The notes under the pieces: model-generated | Databases searched by the model: none | Seen by the model: the letters and a program-made list of their open reading frames with translations, nothing else | Told to the model about the DNA's origin: nothing | Shown: positions 46,650-56,100 of the stretch, in pieces | How positions within the stretch are numbered: the first letter of the stretch is position 1 | Layout of the letters: every line of letters begins with the position of its first letter | NCBI GenBank assembly: GCA_037447655.1 | Contig: JBBHKE010001375.1 | Coordinates: forward strand, 19,441 to 83,440 | DNA from: Zygnema cylindricum | Taxonomy: Eukaryota > Streptophyta > Zygnematophyceae > Zygnematales > Zygnemataceae | Reading direction: 5' to 3' | DNA length: 64,000 bases | Position numbers and translations under genes: made by a program

Positions 46650-47250
46650 TTAGAGTAAACTTTTATTCTAAATTGGTCTAAAATGAACAATCTCGACAAC
46701 CATCTTTCTCCAACATATTGTGATTGGCCGCCCATGATTACACGTGGACAATGTTATATCCACGCAAACATTACAGCTCCAGGACGATGTGAAACAAACC
46801 GCCAATCATTCCCGTTACTATTCCGAAAAGGATCCGTACATTCATTTAGCAACAGGCAGTTACCATGGCTCTTTCATGAAAATCCTCCGTCGCCTACCAC
46901 ATGCATACTCCCTCTCCCAAAACTGACGCCAATTTTGAAACTATCCCGCTTTCTCTGTATCGTCTAAAATATTTGGATAATCTACTGACACCTAAAATAT
47001 TAGAATTCAAATTTTGAACACCGAAAGTTTAGAATATTGTTTCCCTCCTTTTTGTCCCTTTCAAAATTTTTATTTGGTATATATATCCGGCGTTCTGTCC
47101 AACAATGGCAATGTCTTCCCACTTTTTCCGGTTACCTTGGCATTTGCATCTCTAATATTTGCTTTGTATCTTTTTTTGGCCAAAACGTTTTCTTTATTGT
47201 TGCAAATATATGGCCTATTACTTTCCACATTACCACTTTTTTTGCGCTGA
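46650..47250. other. Stretch with unassigned short frames
   Basis: Three overlapping plus-strand frames carry no recognised motif. The last 200 bases are pyrimidine-rich and end in an AG at 47258-47259, compatible with an intron before the orphan exon. Confidence 0.3.
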
Positions 47251-47259
47251 AAAACACAG

Positions 47260-47586
47260 CTACAGCCGGATTATTGCCACCTCTAGCCGAAGAGGACATG
47301 GATTGTAGCCAAACCCAAGGACTCGACCCACCGAGTGAAGAAATGGGATCACCCGACGTGGACCCCCTCGTGGAAGGCGCTACTATCGGAGATTTGGACT
47401 CACCGTGTGATACATACGGGAACGTCCCATTAACGATCCGAAAAGTTCAACAAGTTTCAATGAAAATTACTCGAATTCACGTAATCAATTGGATGATCGC
47501 CGATTGTCACGAAAATGTAAAGGAACTGCTCATCCCGAGGACTATCAAGATGTTTCTGCAACATTTTTCGGGGGTGTATCGTACAA
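47260..47586 (+). CDS. Orphan exon of an unrecognised protein
   Basis: A candidate internal exon bounded by cacag| and |gtaaga. The frame is open and protein-like: an acidic, low-complexity part (PPLAEEDMDCS, GSPDVDPLVEG) followed by a helical part MKITRIHVINWMIADCHENV and IPRTIKMFLQHF. The second half weakly resembles the N-terminal part of the transposase at 59.2 kb (M-K-I-x-x-I-x-V, R-x-I-x-x-F). The palindromic cgacg modules just downstream (47830-47945) are also shared with that transposon, so this may be a transposase exon of a related element. That is an inference from weak likeness; no neighbouring exon was found. Confidence 0.3.
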
Positions 47587-47829
47587 GTAAGAGTTTTTAC
47601 CATTGTCCTTACCTTCATATCGCAATCTCTCGTTGCCTAATTTGTGTCTCGCTAGTTCGCATTGTTTGTAATTTAATTAGACATATTGACTAATTTATAT
47701 TTGATTATATTCGTCTCATATTGTATGTTTGTATATGATCCGTTATCCCCTCCCCCCCCAACTCGTGTCGTTATGATGTGTGGTTCTGCAACGTCGTCCA
47801 ATTAGTTTTTGTTATGACTTCAATCCAAT

Positions 47830-47950
47830 GGACAAGCGACGACATTGTGTCGTCGCTTGAATGTGGTGAACGAAAGGCTACTTTAGTGGACTGTCGGCAA
47901 ATGTTGGCGAAATCGAAAAGACGACGACAATGCGTCGTCGCCTCAACGTT
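47830..47950. repeat. cgacgac/gtcgtcgc palindrome pairs
   Basis: Two hairpin-forming pairs: aagcgacgaca-ttg-tgtcgtcgctt at 47833-47858 and gacgacgac-aatgc-gtcgtcgcc near 47920-47942. They resemble modules at 35.7, 58.7 and 61.2 kb. Confidence 0.5.
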
Positions 47951-48389
47951 AGAAGTTTCGAATAAATAATTTGTGTCGGTTAAAAGTGTAGCCGTCACTT
48001 AAACGTAAAGTATAAGAAATGTCGAACAGGAGACGGCGCCCAATATTGAAATTGCGTTGTAATTGAAACGTGGGATGCATTTCTTCATTTCGTCGCCCCA
48101 CTGTTGGAATAGTCGAACGCATCGGCTGGGCGACAAAGTTAATCCGTGCCCGGCCATACATAATGTAAGTATCCCTGGCACGAAATCGTAGTATTTAACA
48201 TTGCTGTGTACTTTTCATCAAAGTAGGGTTTTGTGCTATTATTATTTGTACTCTCTCCATATTCCGTAGCCGCATCTTCTACAGTTCTGTTTTACTCGCG
48301 TCTTTAAAGCTACTCTATGGAGGGCACCAGCTAGCAAATTAGGCGACGACGTACCGTGATGGCTTATCGCCGTTGCCATCCTCCCTATG

Positions 48390-48610
48390 TTACGGCAACC
48401 GCGGAAGAGTTAGCGAGGCAACGGGAGGCGGCAACCCCATGAGCCATAGGATGGGAAGGAGGAAAGAGTGAAGGGAAGGAAAAGGGGGCATTTGTTGAGG
48501 TGAGTAGGGAGGAGGAGGTAGAAGGTGAGGAAAGAAAGGGAAAAAAGGCGACGGTTGAGGAGGGGGAGGGAATTGAGTCGGAGGGAGGATTAGAGAGGAG
48601 GAAAAAAAGA
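48390..48610. repeat. Left copy of a purine-rich duplicated block
   Basis: Matches 49650-49930 (acggc-accgcggaagagttagcgaggca, ggatgggaaggaggaaagagtgaaggg, gggggcat-tgttgaggtgagtaggga). The two copies flank the diverged LTR. The first copy has a TGA in the frame that is open in the second. Confidence 0.65.
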
Positions 48611-48614
48611 AAAA

Positions 48615-49560
48615 TAAGGGTTTGATCCTGGTACCTACATGTTATAATAGACGTTAGCTATAGCCTATAGCTTAGAGTAAACCATGACATGTGTGAGGTA
48701 CAACAGGTATTTATAAGTGTAGAAGTAGAGAGTTCTAACAAACTAACAGATAACCAAAATCTGCTCTATACGAGATTTGAACCATGGTCTGTGGTTACAT
48801 TTGTAGGGGTAAGCCTTAACCAATAAGGCGTTATCGAAACGATACACGTGAAGGGTTTCATAAATTAATAAACATTAACAAAACAGCTAATTAACAACAG
48901 ACTAACCAAAAGGAGCAATTCCTGCATGTACGTGAATCTGAACCGTGTAAAATATGTTTTGATCGGACGGTCGGCATTATAGCCGCCACGCGAAGTGAGC
49001 TTTTGGCGGCATACGGAGATAACGTCACGCGGTGCCACGTGGTGCCACATTATTTGATACCGGAGAAGATGGGAGGAGGAACCATGGGTTCCGATTTGAC
49101 AGGTGTCACCTTGTAGACCTTGTCGTACAATGGTCGTACAATAAGTACATCGCCCATTGTACCTTCTTGTACTATATAGTGTTTCTATTGGACTAGGGTT
49201 TAGTAGTAGGTAGTCGTGAGTAGGCAGACCAAGACTTAGTGATATTTAGGTACCTCTCTCTAAGAGAGCTTGTAACTATAAAGGTCATCTTTGACCAGCC
49301 ATAACTAAATGCTCGGGTGAGCAAATTCAGTGATTCTTTTTACTGCGGACTCAGGGGAGTCCAAGCTACACAAGGGTGTAGTCGGTCAAAGTTTTTGTGT
49401 GCCAGGGTGGCACTTATTCAGTGGGAAAGTCAAAGTGGGGAATATTGTCCAAAACACATATTGAAGCTTTGCATTTTGTGGTGGAACTGAGCACACAGAA
49501 GGTCTTCTCTTCACAAGGGTGAAGGTATATTGGGGTTCTTATTGTCAAGGGATCATTTAT
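48615..49560 (+). mobile_element. Diverged copia LTR
   Basis: Ordered similarity to the LTR at 52083-53131: tttgatcc-tgtacctac, the gccacg-gtgcc block, ga-tgacaggtgt or tgacatgtgtcgac, gtcgtacaat-, agtacatcg-c-ttgtac, gattgg-like text, gaccagccataact-a-tgctc-ggtgagcaaattcag-gattcttttt, gactcaggggagtc and gtttgccagggtgg. No pol is attached, so it is an old solo LTR or the left LTR of a lost element. It includes antisense tRNA-like A/B-box text at 48620-48680 and again at 48767-48835. Confidence 0.6.
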
Positions 49561-49576
49561 TTGGGTTTATATCAAC

Positions 49577-49801
49577 TTGGAGTCAGCACTATCTAGATTA
49601 GCTTCTTTTGGATCTGCGAATTTTGTGGGCAATGGAGCCCATAGAATTTCAGTTACGGCGACCGCGGAAGAGTTAGCGAGGCATCGGGAGACGGCAACCC
49701 CGTTAACCATTGGATGGGAAGGAGGAAAGAGTGAAGGGAAGGAAAAGGGGGCATCTGTTGAGGTGAGTAGGGAAGAGGAGGTAGATGGTGCCGGTGAGTA
49801 G
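49577..49801 (+). CDS. Short ORF opening the purine-rich block
   Basis: Reads MESALSRLASFGSANFVGNG then T-A-E-E-L-A-R-H-R-E and an acidic/basic tail from the purine repeats. Its N-terminal 40 codons are not low-complexity and directly follow the diverged LTR, so they may be a remnant gag start. No family recognised. Confidence 0.3.
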   Translation: MESALSRLASFGSANFVGNGAHRISVTATAEELARHRETATPLTIGWEGGKSEGKEKGASVEVSREEEVDGAGE

Positions 49802-49859
49802 GGAAGAGGAGGTAGATGGTGCCGGTGAGTAGGGAAGAGGAGGTAGATGGTGAGCCAAG

Positions 49860-50790
49860 AAGTGGAAAAAGACAACGGTTGAGGAGGGGGAGGAAATTGA
49901 GTTGGGGGGAGGATTAGAGAGGATGAGGAGGAGAAAATGAAAAATTATGGTTTTTTATGAGAGGGAGGAGGAGGATGAAGGTGAGAGGGGGGTAGGAAAG
50001 AAAACGTTGGGTGGGGAGGGAGGGGGGTGGCGCGGCATTAGATGAGGAAGAAATGGGAAAAGAGGCGACGGTTAAGGAGGGGGGGGGGGAAGTGAGGCGG
50101 GGGGAGGAATAGAGAGGAGGATGAGGAGGAGAAAAAGGAAAAATAGGATTTTTGATGAGAGGGAGGAGGAGGACGAAGGTGAGGGGGAGGGGGGGGAGAG
50201 AACACATTGAGTGGGGAGGGGGGGGGGCATTAGGTGAGGAAAAAAGGGAAAAAGAGGCGATGGTTGAGGAGGGGGAGGGAAGTGAGGCGGGGGGAGGAAT
50301 AGAGAGGAGGAGGAGGAGGAGGAGGAGAAAAAAGAAAAATAGGATTTTTGTTGAGAGGGAGGATGAGGACGAAGGTGAGGGGGGGGGGGGGGAGAAATCG
50401 TTGAGTGGGGAGGGGGAGGGGGTGCGGCATTAGGTGAGGAAGAAAGGGAAAAAGAGGCGACGGTTGAGGAGTGGGAGGGAAGTGAGGCGGGGGAAGGAGT
50501 GGAGAGGAGGAGGAGGATAAAATGGAAAAAAAGGGTGTTTGATGAGAGAGAGGAGGAGGACGAAGGTGAGGGGGATGGGGGAGAGAACACATTGAGTGGG
50601 GAGAGGGGTGGGGGGGCAGCATTAGGTTAGGAAAAAAGGGAAAAAGAGGCGATGGTTGAGGAGGGGGTGGGAAGTAAGGCAGGGGGAGGAGTAGAGAGGA
50701 GGAGGAGGGGGATGATAAGGAAAAATAGGGGTTTTGATGAGAGGGAGGAGGGGGGAGGGAGTGAGGCACGGAAAAAGTTAGAGAGGAGGA
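49860..50790 (+). repeat. Purine minisatellite, period about 190-204 bp, nearly five copies
   Basis: The marker aagaggcga(c/t)ggtt(g/a)agg recurs at about 49869, 50059, 50250, 50454 and 50645. Each unit also has gtgaggcggggggagga, tagagaggagga, the tttttgatgagaggga block and cattaggtgagga. Unit lengths are not multiples of three, so frames rotate between copies and the ORFs in it, on either strand, are not credible as repeats of one protein. Confidence 0.85.
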
Positions 50791-51371
50791 GGGAAATAAA
50801 ACTAGGAAAACGGAAAGTTAAGCATTGGAGCGACGAAGATTACGTCCCCTCAACTTCTTATAGCGACGAGAGCATTGTGGAAAGGGAGGAACCGCCGGAA
50901 GAGAAGTGTACCCCCGAAGTAGAACATCACACGGATATTCGGGTATGGAAGGATGTGGATGAGGCCACCACCGAGGACGAGGAAAGTCTGGATAGCGAGG
51001 GAGGACAACGAGAGGATGAATACGAGGATGATGACGACATGCTCGAGGCGCCTCCCACACCGAATAGGGAGAGAGGCATTGTATTAGGTAATCCGGGTCC
51101 TCAAGCTCTATACCAAGTAGAGGATCCGAATTGGTTTTTCCCTCCTCCCACGGGAAAGGAGGAAATGGGCAGTTTTGTGCCCTGGGTCGAGCATTACATT
51201 CCGGTTGCCGAATGGTCGGAACATTGGAGGTATGGTGAACCGCGTTCCCTAAATCCGAGGGAAAATCCTTGCCCGAAAATTCTCGACATCCCCTCGGATG
51301 TCCCCGCTCATCCGACGTGGCTTTTCATCGACGGTGACGACCGAGGCTCGATGTTTGCCCACATACGGTAA
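50652..51371 (+). CDS. Unrecognised acidic ORF, possibly a retroelement gag relative
   Basis: The first 55 residues are low-complexity from the minisatellite. From about 50810 the frame becomes a varied protein: KHWSDEDYVPSTSYSDESIV, long acidic runs, then NWFFPPPTGKEEM, VEHYIPVAEWSEHWRYGEP and P-A-H-P-T-W-L-F-I-D-G. The frame breaks at about 51370 but continues in another phase (D-P-R-H-T-W-I-V-H-D-N, RNLQVRQPRLCEIPRVRRP, S-P5-R-E-D-D-W-T-Q-M-I-E-A-L) to about 51720 with a few stops. The final piece resembles N-terminal linkers of plant gypsy Gag proteins, so a broken gag is my best guess. I do not recognise the family. Confidence 0.4.
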   Translation: MVEEGVGSKAGGGVERRRRGMIRKNRGFDEREEGGGSEARKKLERRREIKLGKRKVKHWSDEDYVPSTSYSDESIVEREEPPEEKCTPEVEHHTDIRVWKDVDEATTEDEESLDSEGGQREDEYEDDDDMLEAPPTPNRERGIVLGNPGPQALYQVEDPNWFFPPPTGKEEMGSFVPWVEHYIPVAEWSEHWRYGEPRSLNPRENPCPKILDIPSDVPAHPTWLFIDGDDRGSMFAHIR

Positions 51372-51727
51372 TTCCGACGGATCCACGGCATACGTGGATT
51401 GTTCACGACAACCGCGGTTTTCGGATGAACGTTCCCGCGTTATTGTGACTTCACCATCCGTGGGACCCCCGACTATACACCGTCCTCAAGTATTGTCGAA
51501 AAACTCCCAAGGTAATGGCTCTCCGAGCGACTCGTACCTCGGTTCTACATAAGTTCCGAAATCTTCAAGTGAGGCAACCCCGTCTATGCGAAATCCCAAG
51601 GGTTCGTCGTCCGATTAGCCCCCCTCCACCACCGAGAGAAGATGATTGGACACAAATGATTGAGGCACTCACTAACTAATTGGCTGCCCAACAAGAACAA
51701 GTGATGAGGCTCATGTAGAAACTAATG

Positions 51728-52082
51728 GTTCAGTGAGAGTGATGATATAAGTGATTGTAGTGGATGTGCTCAAGGTAAAGCACACAGATTACCCTTTCCT
51801 AAATAAGCCACCTTAAGAGTGGCGTGCAGAAAATATTTTGTGATAATCAGGCAGCAATCGCTATTTCTGCCAATCCTAAACATCATTTTAAAGCCAAACA
51901 TATTGACATCAGACTCAGCTTTGTTAGAGAAAAAGTAGAAAACAAAATAATCAGTTTAGAGTACAGACCAGATACTGAGATGGTAGCAGATATGATGACC
52001 AAACCTGTGCCTTCCCCTAAGCTAATTTTTTGCAGGGAGAAGTGTGGTCTGAAATTAAAGATTGACTAGAAAATAAGGGGAG
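51728..52082 (+). pseudogene. Copia pol fragment with a 2.4-kb internal deletion
   Basis: 51728-51813 matches 54747-54832 (integrase zinc region, SDDISDCSGCAQGKAH). It jumps at CACCT (51809-51813) to the sequence at 57221 onward, and the end of RNase H follows (CDNQAAIAISANPKHHFKAK) to the stop near 52066. CACCT is present at both parental breakpoints, so deletion at microhomology is likely. In this copy the last frame (MVADMMTKPVPSPK, GLKLKID) stays open, unlike in the neighbouring full-length copy. It runs into the shared LTR through the polypurine tract 52070-52082. Confidence 0.85.
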
Positions 52083-53131
52083 TGTAGAAACTAGTGGTTT
52101 TTAAGTATTTTCTAGGTCTGAAAAGAAATAAAGAAGCCGAGGCAGTCTATCTCTAACTTCTCTCTCCAACTCTCAAACTTGTCGCGGTCACTGAGAAATT
52201 GGAGAGGAAGCTAGAGCCATGGCTACCTTGGCTATCTTGAGGTTTACGGGAAATTTATATTAGTTAGGATTTATTTATTTAAAAGGTATGTGCCGGCGGC
52301 AGGATTTGATCCTTGTACCTACCGGCCGGCAGACAGGAAATAGCCGGTAGCCTTAGCCGTTAAGTCTAGAATTAATATTACGTAGTATATAGTTTGATAA
52401 TTATTTAAACATGTATACGTACGATTATTCATTTAACTATAATAGGTTACGGGATACATAGATCCGGTAATATATAAAGTACGGATTACGGTACGGACAG
52501 AAAATCAATACCGCGCATTTGTTTCGTAAGCGAAACAAATACCGCACATGTATTTATTACGGCTACGATTTAATTAGATTCTAATCAAACGGCCGCAATT
52601 AGCGCCGAGATCGCGGAGGAAGATTTTGGCGGTTTGTGGCCATCGCCACATCGAATGACGCGTGGCGAAATTACGTTGGATCGTGGAATCTCCGGAGATT
52701 ATAGCACCGAATCCGGATATGACATGTGTCGACATTTGGGCCATATCGTACAATGTACGTACCTAAAGTACATCGGCAGTTGTACTTTTGCGTACGAAAC
52801 TCAATTCTGATTGGTTCCGTACATCAGTAGATAGAGTCTGTGAGAGAGATAGGACTTAGAAAAATTAGAAGATAGGACCCCCTCTCCCAGAGTGCTTTTG
52901 TACAAAAGGTCAACTTTGACCCTCCATAACTTACTGCTCAGGGGAGCAAATTCAGAGATTCTTTTTGCTATCGACTCAGGGGAGTCTTGCCTTCATAGGG
53001 GTGCAGGTAGTCAGGGTTTTTGTTTGCCAGGGTGGTAGTTATTTTTGCTGAAACACAAAGGGGTCAGGATTATCCTAGAGGCTTCTTGGAAACTGTCCAC
53101 TCTGAGGACTTATGGAGGTCTGAGAGTTTCA
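52083..53131 (+). repeat. Copia 5' LTR, shared
   Basis: Starts TGTAGAAACTAGTGG and ends GAGTTTCA. A TATA-like tatataaag lies near 52473. Between about 52290 and 52372 the minus strand has tRNA-like text (A-box-like TTAACGGCTAAGGC, B-box-like AGGATCAAATCC). Confidence 0.92.
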
Positions 53132-53146
53132 GGTTATGGGCCCACC
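53132..53146 (+). other. Half-tRNA primer-binding site
   Basis: GGTTATGGGCCCACC immediately after the LTR is a perfect 15-base complement of the plant initiator tRNA-Met anticodon arm (GGTGGGCCCATAACC). The ATG at 53136-53138 is in frame with Gag, and an in-frame TGA precedes it in the LTR. Confidence 0.85.
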
Positions 53147-56100
53147 CTCTAGGGTACCAATCTTTAATGGAACTGGCTTCATATACTAGGAAAGTATGAT
53201 GATAGGAGCTCTATGCGAAAAAAAGGTTTTGGGGGATAGTGAGTGGACGGTTGGGGCGTCCATCAAGTCTTGGAATTCCTCCAGGGTTTGGAGGAACCCG
53301 ATTCACCAGGAAAGAGGATCCATCTTCAACGGAGGAAACAAAAGAAGGAGAGGTGGTGGACAAAGGAAAGGAGAAGGAGAAGACCACACCAATAGCAACT
53401 GGTTCGACATTCATGTCACCTATTCCGAGGAACGAGGAGAATGATACTGAAACCTGGGACTTCAACAATATGGCGGCAAAGCACTTCATCCTACGCCATC
53501 TCACTCAAAGACTTGCATGTCTTCATTTGCAGGTAGAAAGGGCATCCGATCTTTGGATGGCTCTCATAGAGATGTACCGAAGTGGAACGATTCAGCAAAC
53601 AACAGTTGGCTGATCAAAAAGTTAAGGAGTATGTATACAAAGGGGGAAATATGTTGGATTTTTGCAATGAGCTTGCTACGCTCTTCATGGAGCTACACAG
53701 TGCGGGAAAAGATTTTAGTGAAAAAGAAAAGGTTAACTGTTTACTGATGAAGTTAACTGATGACTTCGTGAACATAGTTTACCGTGTGCAGGACTTGCCT
53801 GACTCAAGGTGGATATGGAACTCAGTGGTAGGGATGATTCTCGTTCAAGAGAATACAATTGAGATCCGAAGGGGAGGAAAGAGTGGCCAAGCCTTGGCAA
53901 AAGCGACTGATTGGAGGAACAAGGATTCCCGAAAACCGGTCGAAAACTATGGGGGTAGGGAGCAGAAAAAACAGGCCGACGAGTTCGAACCAAGGGCTCC
54001 CAAAGGTTTATGTCACTTTTGTAAAAAAAAAAAAGGTGCACTATATGGCAGAGTGCACTAAGCTAACCGAGCTTCCGTTAAAAGAGGGGCAGACCGGTGG
54101 TACCCCGAGAGGAAAGAAAAAGGCCCTTGTCACACAGGTACTTGAGGCGGATTCCGAGGACGAGGACGATGAGCTCCTTTTGGATGAGGAGTTGGAGGCG
54201 AAAAATGAGGTCAAAATTCCACGAAGGCAGAAATGTGATTACGGTGGATTGAAAGGTGAAGCAGGCTGGATCATAGATTCAGGTGCCTCCATGCACATGT
54301 GTAAGGATAGGCACCTGTTCACTAAGATAAGAAAGATTCCCACCGTAGAGATAGAGTACGGGGATGGGAGGATAGTCACCACTACTCTTGTAGGATCGGT
54401 AGATCTGAAAGTGTTAGTAGAAGGAAAGTCATCCATATTAACATTCTCCGATGTATTGTTTATTCCGGAGCTGAACAAAAATCTTATCTCTACATCAGTA
54501 TTAGATGATAAGGGTTTTTTCACTAGCACTAGGGAAGGAGTTTTTACTGCTAGTTTTGAGGAGGATGTCTATTTCATTGCTGAGAAAGGTAGCCATGGGA
54601 TGTTTAGGCTGATTTTAAGTAATGAAACGAAGAAACTTTATTATGCTGGTGTTCATGATATTATGATGTGGCATAAGAGGCTTGGGCATGTGAATCTAGA
54701 TAAGTTAAGAGAGATGAAAAAGATGGGAGTGGTGGAAGGGATTCAGTTCAGTGAGAGTGATGATATAAGTGATTGTAGTGGATGTGCTCAAGGTAAAGCA
54801 CACAGATTACCCTTTCCTAAATCAGCCACCTATAAGGGAGAAAAAATTCTAGATCTAGTACACACAGATATTTGGGGACCGGCTAAAGTGCCCTCACCGG
54901 GGGGGAAGAGAGTTATGATGACTATAACTGATGATTGGTCTCGGTATTCCCGGGTGTATTTTTTGAAAAACAAGTCCGAAGTTGAGGATTGCTTTAGACA
55001 ATATAAAGCATGGAGCGAAAAACTCCATGAAACTCCAATCAAGAGAGTAAGGAGTGACAATGGTGGAGAGTATACTTCTAACCAGTTTGAGGATTTTCTG
55101 AGGGAAGATGGGGTTCAACACCAAAAGACAGTTCCAGAAAATCCGGAACAGAATGGGGTAGCTGAAAGGTTAAATAGAACACTAAGTGATAGTGCTAGAA
55201 GTATGTTGTCAGATAAAAAGATAGGAAAAAGGTTTTGGGCAGAAGCAATGAACTGTGCTAATTACCTCAAGAATAGAGTTCTTACTTCAGCTATAAAAGA
55301 TCAAACACCTTATGAGAGATGGACAGGCCGGAAACCAGACATATCTCACTTAAAAGTTTTCGGCAGTCAAGTGTTCAGTCTAGATACTGATCGGTCCAAT
55401 TGGAAGCTAGATCCTAAAGGAAAACCAGGATACTTATTAGGATATGATGAAGATGTTAAAAGATATAGAGTTTATGATCTAAAAAGGGAAGATATAATCT
55501 TAGTAAAGCATCTAGTAGTTATGGATGAAGGAAAGTTTGTGGATCCCTTCAAATATACGAAGTCAGTAAAAATCAGATTTGAGTCAGAAAATTCCGATGA
55601 CTTTGAGCTTCCTAACTATCCAAGTTTTAGAGAAGATGACATTCTTGCAGGTACAAATCAGACCGAAAAGGACTCGGCTGTAGAAACTCCAGTGACAACT
55701 CTACTCGAAGCGGAAGACGTGGTGGAAATTGATTCGGAATCAAGGGATAGGGGAGAAGTCGAGTTTGATCGAAAGAATCCACGAAAACCATCTATTCCAG
55801 CCTCAGATTTTGAGGGGGGGAGGAGAAGTAGCAAAAGACTGCAAGAAAAACAGGTTAATAACAAGGTAACTAAACTATCTCATCAAGATGAACCTCAAAC
55901 TTATGGAGAGGCGATGACATGTCCAGAAAGAAACCGATGGAAGACAGCCATGAATGAGGAGATGGCTTCAATCATGGCAGCCGATACTTGGGAGCTGGTG
56001 GATTGTCCACCTAACCGAAAACCAATAGGTTGTAAGTGGGTTTTCAAACTAAAACTGAACCCAGATAACACAATCGAGCGCTACAAGGCCAGATTAGTGG

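Noticed and set aside
48767-48835. A tRNA gene on the minus strand
   Set aside because: A- and B-box-like text is present, but the acceptor stem and anticodon arm do not pair convincingly and it lies in a diverged LTR, so it is noted as tRNA-like only.
49914-50769. Proline-rich frames on the minus strand and Glu/Arg/Gly-rich frames on plus
   Set aside because: They follow the 190-bp repeat whose period is not a multiple of three; no signal peptide, motif or conserved frame.
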